A stretch of 64,000 nt of DNA, from positions 142,687,982 through 142,751,981 of the forward strand of contig NC_050097.1 in NCBI RefSeq assembly GCF_902167145.1, read 5' to 3'. A model generated the notes under the pieces. It was not told where the DNA came from and searched no databases. It saw nothing but the letters and a program-made list of their open reading frames with translations. The stretch comes from Zea mays. Lineage: Eukaryota; Streptophyta; Magnoliopsida; Poales; Poaceae. The position numbers were made by a program, and so were the translations under genes. This document shows, in pieces, positions 19,819-31,000 of this stretch (the first letter of the stretch is position 1; the number at the start of each line of letters is the position of its first letter).

Positions 19819-21336
19819 TCAATAGATGTGCTTTGATTCTGGCACAGTGCTATTGACTGTACGAGCTTCGGATTGCTCTCTGAAGTCCCTCTGGTGTGGA
19901 GCATACTGGCTCCCTTCTGGCTGCTGGCCTTGTTGCAACGGAGGTGGAGGCGGAGGCTGTTGCCAGGAAGCTTGAGGCTGACTCGCCGAAGCAACAGAAA
20001 CTGCAGGATGATTGCCCACATATTCTGGAATGTAGGGCGAATGATACGAAGCTGTATGCATGACCTGCTTCGGCTGAGCTTGTTGCGCTGCTGCCTCAGC
20101 TATTTCCTTTTGTTTCTGAATAGTGACATGGCACATCCTGGTAGTATGGCCTTTGTTCTCACCGCAGAATAAGCAAAAGATTCTTCTTGGTTGATCGCCA
20201 AATCTTCCTCCAAAGCCCCTGGCGCCTCTGCCTCTTGGAGCTGGTGGTCGGAAGGAGCTTTGCTGTTGCCCCGAAGCCTGTGAGGAACATTGTGGCCTTT
20301 GCTGTTGGCTTCCTCTGTCATCATTTTGTGTAGAGTTATGAATTGACCTGACGTGTCTCGGGTAGAACCTCCCTCCGAAGCCCCTGGTCATTTCAGAAAA
20401 CCTGAAAGCCTCCTCCCTTCTTTGGCGAAAATCATTATCGGCCCGAATGTACTCATCCATCTTCTGGAGCAGCTTCTCCAAAGTTTGAGGAGGCTTCCGG
20501 GCGAAGTACTGAGCTGACGGTCCTGGCCGAAGCCCCTTGATCATGGCCTCAATGACAATTTCATTGGGCACCGTTGGTGCCTGTGCCCTCAAACGCAAGA
20601 ACCTTCGGACATATGCCTGAAGGTATTCTTCGTGATCTTGGGTGCACTGGAACAGAGCCTGAGCAGTGACCGGCTTCATTTGAAATCCTTGGAAGCTAGT
20701 TAACAACAAGTCCTTCAGCTTCTGCCATGAAGTGATCGTTCCTGGTCGAAGGGAGGAATACCAGGTTTGAGCCACACTCCTGACAGCCATAACGAAAGAT
20801 TTGGCCATGACTGAAGCATTGCCACCATACGAAGATACTGTTGCTTCGTAGCTCATCAAAAACTGCTTCGGGTCTGAGTGACCATCGAATATAGGAAGCT
20901 GAGGCGGCTTGTAAGACGGAGGCCACGGTGTAGCCTGCAGCTCAGCGGACAGAGGAGAAGCGTCATCAAAAACAAAATTCCCATGATGGAAATTGTCATA
21001 CCAGTCATCTTCGTTAGGGAAACCCTCCTGATGAAGATCTTGATGTTGAGGCCTTCGGTGCTGCTCATCCTGGACAAGATGACGAACTTCTTCAGAGGCT
21101 TCGTCTATCTGTCTCTGCAGTTCAGCTAGCCTGGCCATCTTTTCCTTCTTCCTCTGTACTTGTTGATGAAGCATCTCCATATCTCTGATCTCTTGATCTA
21201 TCTCGTCGTCTGGTGGTGTTGGACTGACAGCCTTCCTTTTCTGGCTTCGGGCCTCCCGCAAGGAGACTGTCTCCTGATTGTGGTCCAGAGGTTGCAGAGC
21301 TGCAGCCCCAGTCGCTGAAACCTTCTTCGGCGCCAT
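19819..21336 (-). CDS. gag: Gag polyprotein of the young Tat element
   Basis: An uninterrupted frame of 505 codons from MAPKKVSA to a stop just before the spacer. Residues about 30-90 form a charged coiled-coil-like region; about 140-300 match the retrotransposon gag capsid region (LPIFDGHSDPKQFL, FVMAVRSVAQTWYSSL, SWQKLKDLLLTSFQG, YLQAYVRRFLRLRAQAP). About residue 395 has a zinc knuckle CLFCGENKGHTTRMC, i.e. C-X2-C-X5-H-X4-C, one residue longer than the usual CCHC. The tail is Gln/Pro-rich. Gag would package the element RNA into virus-like particles, with pol supplied by an autonomous relative. The start lies about 75 bp downstream of the LTR and primer site. The next upstream in-frame codons are not ATG, so I use 21336. 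Confidence 0.92.
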   Translation of the reverse strand: MAPKKVSATGAAALQPLDHNQETVSLREARSQKRKAVSPTPPDDEIDQEIRDMEMLHQQVQRKKEKMARLAELQRQIDEASEEVRHLVQDEQHRRPQHQDLHQEGFPNEDDWYDNFHHGNFVFDDASPLSAELQATPWPPSYKPPQLPIFDGHSDPKQFLMSYEATVSSYGGNASVMAKSFVMAVRSVAQTWYSSLRPGTITSWQKLKDLLLTSFQGFQMKPVTAQALFQCTQDHEEYLQAYVRRFLRLRAQAPTVPNEIVIEAMIKGLRPGPSAQYFARKPPQTLEKLLQKMDEYIRADNDFRQRREEAFRFSEMTRGFGGRFYPRHVRSIHNSTQNDDRGSQQQRPQCSSQASGQQQSSFRPPAPRGRGARGFGGRFGDQPRRIFCLFCGENKGHTTRMCHVTIQKQKEIAEAAAQQAQPKQVMHTASYHSPYIPEYVGNHPAVSVASASQPQASWQQPPPPPPLQQGQQPEGSQYAPHQRDFREQSEARTVNSTVPESKHIY

Positions 21337-21394
21337 AACCAAGGTTTATGATCGCCGAAGGTGTTCAAAAAACTCAGAGTGGAAGTGAGTTCAC

Positions 21395-21409
21395 CGGAGG
21401 TGGGCGCCA
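21395..21409 (-). other. Primer-binding site of the young Tat element
   Basis: On the minus strand TGGCGCCCACCTCCGG follows the LTR after one base. TGG pairs with the CCA end of a tRNA. I cannot name the tRNA with confidence from memory. Its place next to the right LTR sets the element's orientation. Confidence 0.7.
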
Positions 21410-21410
21410 A

Positions 21411-22053
21411 TGTTGGGGACTTGTTCTCAAATGCTATGAGTTAAGAACAAGGCAACATAGAAAATGTTAATCGTTAAGGTCCTTCGTCCTCCGAAGCATT
21501 ATTTCCCTTAGGATATAATGGTTTACGGACGAAGGTTATGAAGAACGTACCTTCTTAGATTCATTAGATAATGACAAGAAATGAAATATAAAGAATATAA
21601 GAGACAACATGGACAATTATATATTATCATTAGGTATAAACAGAAATATCGTTGAATTACAAGTGTACCTTTAATCAGAATGACGGTACGAGCGTGACGC
21701 AAAAAGCGAATGCCAAGTCAGCGTGAACAGTACGGGAGTACTGTTCACCTATTTATAGGCACGGGACACAGCCCATATAAAATTACATTCATGCCCTTTA
21801 CATTTGATAATAATTCTATGGTAATCTATCGAGGTCTGAATAGCCTTTTCATCTTTAAGTCGGTTTTGTTTTCTGCAACCACGCCGAAGCTTTCCTGCTG
21901 ACATCTTCGGCATTGTATCAAGACCTTCGTATTATCCTGGTCTCCTGGCGTGATAACGACTTGAGTTCGAAGGTACCTGCTCACACATTATACTTCCAGA
22001 AATACTGTTAAATCCTGTTTTTGAGGACCTTCGGATGCCGAAGGTCCCCAACA
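21411..22053 (-). repeat. 5' LTR of the young Tat element
   Basis: 643 bp, same length as the other LTR. The minus-strand TATA box CTATAAATAG is at 21749-21758 and would start transcription towards gag. Followed on the right by the TSD TATAT. Confidence 0.95.
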
Positions 22054-23608
22054 TATATTACGTGGAACGAATACTTCACTTTTTTGTGCAGCTAGGTCAC
22101 ACCGTGGCAGGTGGCATAGTTCAGCATGACTTTGGCCCAGTCTTTAACAAGACTCCTATTGGAAATGTTAGTGCCTCAGGCATCTTTCTATCCAAAATAG
22201 AATATGCTCACGCTCTCTGAACCTACTTGTGTTCTAAAGCCATGGACATGGACAGGTACAGACTCATAAATTTGTGCGACCTAACATACTATCTAATTCT
22301 TATGTATTCTGATCGATCAACATCGTGGCAATTGTCTAGACACTATTAAATTTTATTCAATATATGAAGGCAATAAATCATTCTTCCCATGTAGTAGATT
22401 AAATTCAATGTCTAGACACTGTTAAGTATTTGCAGATATATTATGTAATTATGTATCTCATATCTACAAATAACAGTTGTTTCCGTTGTTGTATGTTCAA
22501 TTTTTTATTTGTAGCAATATCATTGTCTTTGGTGAACATCCTGGCAATTGTCGTGACATACAACAATCTTTTGCTGATGGCGCGTGTATCGACAATGTGT
22601 TTATGCAATGCTTCATTGAGTGTGTCCGTGATGACACGTCTAACCATATTCCTCCAATGAATGCTCACCAGCTCATCCTAGATGTTAATGTTGCGGTATC
22701 ACTTCTACCTTTATATCACTTTTATTGAATGCATAGCATATATGGAAAATACATAATACTACTCTCTTCTATTTAGGCTATATTGAATTTTGAGGAGCAG
22801 GAGCAACATAGTAATTCTCTTCGTCCTTTTGACCCTTCAATTTTGTAGAGTTACCTTTTGAACAAACTGTCTTCCTTCAAGAAGCTGGATGAGTACAAAT
22901 CAGTAAATTTCTGTTCCTTGACCCATCACACTGACACTGTATTTTGCTGCATTTAAATTTCAATCACATTCATGCATATCAACCATAGTGTATTCAACAT
23001 TTGGCTTTTTCATTTTTTTACATGCAGATAATGGTACCCATGCTACGCGTAGGACATTGGACCTTGTATGTTGTTAATTTTCAGATTGGACGCATACATG
23101 TGTTAGATTCCAACCCATATGGGCCAGAACTGGGTGGGACTATCTGGTAGAGTTACCATGCTACACCTATGGATCTGGGTGACAGGAAGTTGCCATGGGC
23201 CAGGTTAATAATGAGTAGGATCAATCTAGCCATACAAAATGTTCGACCAAGATCAGCCCTCCCTGCTTTTTGGAAGTACCCTATTGAACTCCCCACGAAC
23301 TGCCCAACAATGAAAGCGGGGTCTAATGATTGTGGATTCTTTGTTATGAGATATATGCAGCACTACGACTACATCGATGGAGCTATCAATGCAGTCATTG
23401 ATCCAGTACGTAATTGATAGCTAGACTTTTTTGTGTTATGACACAATGTATGTATAATTATGTCTAACTCACACTTTCCTTATATTGGTTTGCAGGATAA
23501 TTCAGAGGACATTCGTTCTCTTGTACTGCATTACATGATATTCCATCGCCTAAACAAAAACAACTCCATGCTTTCAGATCTAGAAAGATTCAAGTTCTCT
23601 CAGTAGTA

Positions 23609-24149
23609 GCCTAGTCTAGGTTACTGTCACTGAATAGGGTTTATGCATATAATGGTCTGTTGGCTTCTATTAGCATACAGATAATACTTTTGTCCATATG
23701 CGCTCTTAGCAATCTCCTATCTATGTCGTACCAGATATGTTTTATATGGACATATTTATATATGTTATGTTACGTACTCTTTCAGTTCTGTTATGTCGTG
23801 ATTATGCATTTATCTGTAATGGTTTATACCTTTTTATTCATTTTTTTACGATATGCGCCAGCATATACATAGTGACTTCAATGCGTCGGTTGTTTAGTTT
23901 TTTCAATAAAAATACTTTATGCCATGGAATGAATATCAACTTATATGGCCAAACAAATCCACGGTTAGCATATTCATAGGAAATAATTACGTTGCATTAA
24001 TAGATATAATCCATACAGTGAGCTTTTAACGTAAATAACCATCATATAGTATCATGATCATAACATTTTCATATAATCCTATATAAATTTTTGCATGTAT
24101 GTTTCACAATCATGTCAAATAATCGTCATCGGATCTATGGTCTCTAGAA
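23609..24149. other. Spacer between the convergent protease and transposase relics
   Basis: AT-rich, no motif. Expected to hold the 3' untranslated regions and polyadenylation signals of both genes. Confidence 0.5.
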
Positions 24150-27100
24150 TCAACTAGTTTATGCTTCTTTGATGTAGATGTCTCATTCCACTAGGGGGCC
24201 ATTGTTGAATTCTTGTTTCTAGACCCAGGCGGTCGTCCTCTTTTTCTATCAGCAAGGCTAGCCAATTTAACCCTATTTTCCTCAACAAACAGGAGGTGTG
24301 ACAGTTGTGTCCATCAGCAATGCCACACTTTTGGCACTTTTGATTCTTCTTATTTTCTCCTTTCGCACCCAGTTTCATAACTCTTTGCTCACTAGTTTTG
24401 ATCGTCCTTCCCTTTGGCCTTGCGTTATTTGGTCGCACTAAGTTTATGCCATCTACAGCAAATTCCAGTCTCTACATGCCGTACAAAAAATATATTATGT
24501 GACACATGTTACGATGTCAAATTATAAATATTTACGAACATTAAATAAACAGAATATTTGCAATTTAATAAAATTAAAATTTCAACCTTTCTAACATCCT
24601 CATCTTGTGTCCCTTCAAAATCAACATTTCCAACAAGCGTCATTTGCAACTCAGATTGATTATGTGCATCAATATTTCTGCTTCCATCCTACTCATTAGT
24701 GCATTATAGTCAATATTACAAATAATGTTTAAATCATCAAATGTGTTTGCATTATACATAAATTGCCATTATTTTTTTGCCATATATTACCTGTTACAGT
24801 GAACGTACTGGCACATGGTCCTCATTATCACATTGTGACACATGTTCACCTTCATCGTTTCCAACAGCCTCCTCTTCGCCCTGGAACGTTTAATTATTAC
24901 AATTGGCAACAATTAAGTTGTGAATAAAATATAGAATAATTGTATAAAAACAACACATGGTTGCCCTCCCTAGTACTTGCACCACCAGCATCATCACATC
25001 CTATATCTGGCTCCAAACACCCAAGCATCTCCAATAGTTCATCCATTGTGTCCAAGGCCTTATCACTCCCTGCCTTTGACATACTAGCATGGTTTACCAC
25101 CTTCATTGCTTTTTTAAGCAACATTTTCTGCCTATATGATTTTGTCTCTCCATCTTTTCCATTCAGTTTCCTATCATCTCTTGAAAATATCACATCTTGC
25201 CTATCTGAGTACGTGTAACGATGTACAACGTATTCCTTAGGTATCCTTTCTACCTGAATGTGCATGAATGTTCATATAAGATGCACATAAAATAGGCATA
25301 TATTTAAACAAGGGGCAACATTTCACATTCACCTTTTATTATTAGCATATAAATCATATGACGTTATATCACAACCCTGCCATACATGTGTGCTCCCACT
25401 GTTTGCATTCACATTTAAACTTCCTAGCCTCTACATCCGCCATCACTATGAATTGGTGTTGCCCCCACACGATTTTTTCGATCTCGATGTATGCTGCACC
25501 AACCAATCATTTGCACCTCCTCTGGATCAAGTGATATCCTATACGCAGTAGCGTATTTTATTGACTCCTCGAACCTATTCATCACAACCCTTGTGTATGC
25601 CCTTGCAACCCTAATTTCGAATATATATAGTGCTGTGGTATCCTTTTGACCTGGCATATGTACTAATTAGATACTTATTGTGAGCCTATTAAATAGTATA
25701 ATGCATAAATAATATTACATACCATACAACCTAGCATCTCTTTTCCTTTTTGCATCTTCCTGCTATGCAGTAGTTTCAACATTTTCGCAAACTCATGAAG
25801 TGGGGTGTTTGAATCGACATGAGTGCTCTTCATGAGTTTGTTCATGCTCTCGTTACATTGCGTAGAAACCATAAGCCCACAATAGTCATGTTTGAAAAAA
25901 ATAGGAATCCATTCCTTACGCATTTCATATAATTTTCTAAGAGTGCCATCCTCATGCAGGTTAAACTCATCAAGCAACATTGTCCATGCAGCCTCAAACT
26001 CTATTTCAGTCAATGGATGATGTACTATAGACTGGAATTTTGTCTTAAAATCGGCTTCAGCATAACGTGCATACAACTCATTTAGAAATGGCATGTACCT
26101 ATTTTGCACATGCCATAGACACAACCTGTGGACTGTGTTTGGGAAGACCTGACGTAACGCCACTGGCATTGCAGGGTCTTGATCTGTAAATATACATTGT
26201 TAGGCATTCTTAGATGATTATTTCTGTAAACAACGTATGCTACATACCAAAACCAAATCACATGCATTGTAAATATGCACAAGTTATTGAATTTATACTC
26301 CATGTATTTCAAGTTCATATTTATTATATATACATAAATCATACCTATCAACATCACTCTTGATCTTTTAGTCCCCATGCATGTCTTGAATGCATTAAAC
26401 ACCCACTCGAATGTTTCAACAATTTCATATCCCAACAATGAGAACCCAAACACTATGCATTGTAGGTGGTGGTTTGCACCAACAAACATGCCTAGGGTTT
26501 TCCATACAAATTAGTCTTATGAGTTGTATCGAAGGTAACTCCATCCCCAAAATCAACATACTCTCCTTGCTGACTAGCATGAGACCAAAAAATACTCAAT
26601 ATTTTTCCTTCGTTGTCTAGCTGGAAGTCAGACAAAAACTGTGGATTATCCCTTTTGCATAAGGCAAAAAAGCAAAAAAGCTTAGACACATCATTGGCAT
26701 TTTTTTCTTGTTGCTTTGCCTGTTTCCTGTATAGTAGAAAAAATTATAATTATTGCTCATTAATTCGACATAGATTTTAAACTTTATATCCTAAATTCAT
26801 AAAGAAAACTTTTTTTACAAATTAGCAATGTCCTTTGCTGTAATTGGTACATTTTCAGGACCACCATGCATCTCAGACACGAAGTCCATGATACAGTGTT
26901 GCGGGATTCTGCTTTGCTGCATTGAACTTTGAAACTCCATGTACTCAGGATCATGAGTCTTGTTGCATTATAGATGCTTCTTTTCAGTATCCTTCTTAAT
27001 GAAATCATGATTATGTTCTAAGTGCACCAGATCGATTCGTACGACTACAATATTTTCTTTAGAGTCATCATAGATTTTTTTAGCTTCATACCGGCTTTGC

Positions 27101-27700
27101 ATTGTGTTCTTCATGAGGATGTATTGCGGATTTTGGATTACTAGCTAACCTTTCCATATTTCTACCCTCCATTGAACAATTTAACCACTTATAGTTCTTC
27201 CTCTCCCTATACTTTTTAAGTGGAAAACCAACCTCATATGCATAACGACTATAAAAACTGTATGCCTCATCGACATTTCCAAATGTCATACCGATCCTAG
27301 GCACCATGCTTGGATCAATACTTTTAGGCTGTGCATTAACATAAACATAAATCCAATAAATATAATATTAGTTATACTCTTAATGTCATCATGCATAAGT
27401 TTGATTAAATCATAGAATAGACATAATCAAAGATAAACAACTTACATGGCTTCGTAGGATATCAGGTGTATCTTGTTCATGAACACTAATGGTCCTCATA
27501 GGCACCAATTGATTTGTTGCTCCCACTGTTACAATATCCATTGCATTGTCATCATTGACCCCCGGCACTCGTAATTCTGCAGGTGGTGTTACAATATTTC
27601 TCCGTGGACTCGCAGTACTGTTCAGAGATTCAAGTCTTAGGCTTGGCGATGCATGAGCTTCTCCCAGTGTCTTAAGTGTATGCGCTGCTGGTACACCACC
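24150..27700 (-). pseudogene. FAR1-type Mutator-like transposase gene, decayed
   Basis: Coding blocks on the minus strand in order: N-terminal Pro/Ser-rich exon (27700-27448); FAR1 DNA-binding region (27330-26820; MTFGNVDEAYSFYSRYA, HLEHNHDF); MULE transposase core (26720-26350; LSDFQLDNEGKILSIFWS, FGDGVTFDTTHKTN with the first catalytic Asp); second core exon (26190-25720; DQDPAMPVAL with the second Asp, LWHVQNRY, FEAAW with the likely Glu, and CNESMNKLMKS); SWIM-type zinc motif (25460-25378; FKCECKQWEHTC); C-terminal exons (25265-24985 and 24480-24150) ending with a CQKCGIADGHNCHTC-like knuckle. Frameshifts near 26490, 27095 and 25430 and an in-frame TAA near 26970 disable it. It is convergent with the Ulp1-type gene. 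FAR1/FHY3-type proteins in plants derive from such transposases. Confidence 0.8.
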
Positions 27701-28096
27701 GCATGAGTCTGCATGTCGGCCAACATATTTTTACTATGTATTTACAAACCGATGGAACTTGTCATTTTTTAACATATGATACTGCTTCTGCCTTTTTGTT
27801 TTCTCTCTACATATCTTTAACGCACCTGATGCAGCCCTGCGCCATGTTGCAGAAGGAACACCTCCTTTATCTTGTTCTCCGCCGTCAGCCATGTGTCAAT
27901 TATGAAGACACGCTGCCAGTATCCTTTCTTATATGCACCGCGCTGTCTAATTTCGGCTAGTCACGTTTACACAATTTTGTGTTCATTTACGGTCTATTTA
28001 GTTTGTTCATGCATGCAAGAAGATATTCTCGGAAACTTGAATACAAACCTGGGCGATTTTATCTCGGTTTGTTCAAAACAGTTTTTGTATTTACTC

Positions 28097-31000
28097 TACT
28101 AAATGAAACCGGTTACGCAATTTTCTCTGCATATTGATGGATCGAGTTTCCGCTGACATGCATGCCATGCGATATTATCGGAAACTACCATTTATCGTTT
28201 GTGATTTTCTCGTATATCCCGTTCGCGAAACATCTCAACTACTAAATGAAACCGGTTACACAATTTTCTCTGCATATTTGTGGCGGAACCGCCCGAATTA
28301 TTCCAGCTTTAGTGCCCAAGTCCCGCCTCGGAGGCAGCAATACACTTAAATCAGAATAACCCGTCAGTCCCTCAAATCTAGTTAATAAAGCCACTTACCA
28401 AGGATCGAATACCACTAGCTCACTCAAAGGTGAGTCACAAAGAGAATGCAATAAACATGAAACCACAAATTATGGTACTGGAGTTATTACAACAATCGGA
28501 GTTTTAACAATAAAAAAGCAAGTTCATAATTAAAGTGCAGCGGATAATCGATAACGTCGAATCCTGAGGAATAGGGCAAGGCCTAGCCCACTACTCCTCT
28601 TGACCTCTCCTGCCGGAGCAGCATCCCACTCAATCGTCCAACCCGGTGGTAGGGCGGAAGGCCAAGTCACAACATCAACCATATCCTGCAGCGTACCTGC
28701 AAAAATTATGCCACAAGCAAGGCTGAGTATACTAATACTCAGCTAGACTTACTCGGTGTGAGGAGTCTACTCCTCTACGTCCAGACCATGTAGCTATTTG
28801 GCTGAGGGGTTTGGTTTGCCAAAAGCACTAGCTGGGTCTAAAATCAATTTTAGCTTTTCCAATTCTAGCATACTTAATTTAGCTAGGTTTGCTCCTTTCT
28901 AAGCATACATGATAACAATCATTTAGTACAATCAACATGTTATCTCAAGTAAAACCCCATTTCACTTTTTACTCAATGCAGTACAAGGGGTCAAGCAGTC
29001 TCATTAGCTGCGAGAAGCAGACGATTCGAATCGAGTTTTAAACCTTGCAAGGTAAACCTAAACACACGACATGTAGGGGCATTCCGTCCCCACACACGTC
29101 AACCGTCCCCATTGATCCCCTAGCAACAGAACAGGGCTCACGGCCTTGGCGTACAATGCTCCAATTGTCCCTGGCTGCTACCGTGCAACGGCCGCACTTG
29201 TACCCACCATAGCTAGCATGGGAGAACCCGTCTTAGGTCCAGTGAGGGGTAAAGTCTGCGGGTAAGTTCAATCAGGTACTAGGCTTACCGGTTACCATAT
29301 TTCCCGACATGTGTTTAGTACATTCAAACGCTTGACTCAGGTAGCCACACATTAATCCTTAATTCCATTTCCGTCTCATAGACAAGGCATCTACCCTGGA
29401 TCCAAGTCCATAGACCATCATAGATCTCATTATCAAGATGAATACAATCAATGCCTGACCTCTCGCGAGTGCTAGAAAAATCACTCGAATTCTACCGAGA
29501 TCCTGATAAGCAAAGCAGCTACTCGACCTAGCATACTAGTATCCATCTCAAAAAGAATCCTGAGTTCATGCAACTAAGGGTTTCAAGCAACTCCTACACT
29601 TAAGTGCACATTACAAGCCTACAAACATTAAGTGTAGTAAAGTAGCATATATAAAAGGTTATGCATAAAACCAGGGCTTGCCTTCAAAAGTTGGGGCTGT
29701 GGGGATATCCTCGGTGGCAGGCTCGGGAGCTGGCTCCTGGACTTCCTCTTGGACAGCTCCTTGCTCGGGAATGAGCACATACTCTCCATCAGCGAGGTTG
29801 CAATCTAATGAATGCAATGAGTGAGATACATGTATGCCATGATATGCAATGAGTAGTAATAAAAATGATCAAGTTGATAAGGTCAGGCTAAATCTTAAAT
29901 TTGGGAGTTCTAGTGGTATACTTAGCCATTTTAGGGTCAAGTATGGTTAAGTTTAAGTGGTCAGATTATTTTAGTGTCCCACTAATTTTCTTTTAGTGCC
30001 TTAGTGAAAAGTTTATCATGATCCTTGTTGGAATCATCATGGGTGAGATTTATTATTCTTACCAATTCTCTCTTTTCCCTTTTTCTATGATGCTTTTTAA
30101 AGTGGGTTTGAACTACAACATAGCTTTATAAATTTCCAAAAACTCTGTAAAAACTACAGTAGTTTCTCACAGGTGTATAATTCTCAGTCTCAAAAGTTGG
30201 GGTTTAATATGTTAAGGGTTCACTCTGTACAAAAATATTAGGTTTTAGGACAGAGGAGGTGCTTTGAACTACAACTCTCTTTTAACAGTGGATTATTCCT
30301 TAAGGCTTATTTTTGCTGGCATTTAGGTGCAATAATATGACTTTGTACCAAGTTTTAGCCAATGATACCTACTAGTCATTTTATTGTGATTTTCTAAAGT
30401 TTTAGAGCCTAATGGTGCTTTCTATTATTACTATATTTGAAAAATGTCAAACAACATATTCCCTAATTTTTCTATCTTCTTCTTTGCGCAAGAGCAATCA
30501 TTCTAGAATTTGGCTAATTTTTCTCAAAGGGAAGGGGTGTAGCATTTCTTGGAATAATGGTCTTTTTCATGGGATGAGGAGTGAGGTGTATTACATCATG
30601 TTCTTACCTTAGTTTCATATTTTCCCTAGTGGTTTACATCATAAGTAATTGGGTAAAATTTGGTTGGTTCACTGTTGCACATTTTTAGGCTCTCTTTTGA
30701 TTTATTTGAAGTATGGGACAATTTCAAATTTTAATTGTTCAACTCACTTACTGTGATGGTTTGGGGTGTGTACCATTTTTGTAGTGGTATACTAGTGGTG
30801 AGAGGCTTCCTGAATTTTTCTTGCCATTAATGTATTTGTCCTTATATTTTAAATCATGGCTTTTCTTGATTTCTTAATGCTAAATAAAATTATAACCTTA
30901 GATTAGCACTAGACTATGGTCCCTTATATTTATCTTAGGTTCTGTGTAACTTAGACATGCTAGGAAAAATATGGCCATTCTCTGGTTTCATTTCCTATTA

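Larger units (their letters stand above)
14689..22053 (-). mobile_element. Young Tat-lineage LTR retrotransposon without pol (gag + antisense gene)
   Basis: Two 643-bp direct repeats (14689-15331 and 21411-22053) begin TGTTGGGGACTTG and end GGTCCCCAACA; the 5-bp duplication TATAT flanks the element (14684-14688 and 22054-22058). The primer site next to the right LTR (minus strand TGGCGCCCACCTCCGG) and the purine tract next to the left LTR (minus strand GCGAGGGGCTAC) set the orientation to minus. In that direction the order is LTR, primer site, gag, a repeat-rich spacer, an antisense gene, purine tract, LTR. No protease, reverse transcriptase, RNase H or integrase sequence is present. I count about four differences between the LTRs. 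It interrupts the Ulp1-type gene of the Mutator-like element. Antisense extra ORFs are known in the Tat lineage of Ty3/gypsy elements. Confidence 0.93.
5701..23608 (+). pseudogene. Ulp1/C48-type cysteine protease gene of a Mutator-like element, interrupted
   Basis: Exon pieces can be followed at 5701-5979, 6205-6602 joined to 13071-13308, about 13440-13600, 13899-13957, 14039-14381, about 14456-14640, 22515-22695, 22776-22905, 23028-23408 and 23496-23608, most with GT/AG borders. The N-terminal part (DDDDDFEPPKKKCN block, then a 120-residue region with HLILGLPNLGGGKPL) resembles the non-catalytic part of plant transposon Ulp1 proteins. The C-terminal part has the protease core: His in GHWTLYVVN, Asp in IHVLDSNP and Cys in NDCGFFVMRY. 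Ulp1-like enzymes cleave SUMO-type conjugates; the role in transposons is unknown. In-frame stops (after GGTIW near 23149, in the 22.8 kb exon, near 14265 and 14484) and two large insertions show the gene is dead. The usual Gln six residues before the catalytic Cys is Lys here. Confidence 0.75.

Noticed and set aside
22035..22220. Open frame spanning the right LTR border
   Set aside because: It starts inside the Tat LTR and crosses the TSD into degenerate protease-gene intron DNA; no domain.
5701..23608. An ordinary host SUMO protease gene
   Set aside because: The convergent FAR1-type MULE transposase, the N-terminal region typical of transposon Ulp1 proteins, and heavy decay fit a transposon gene better.
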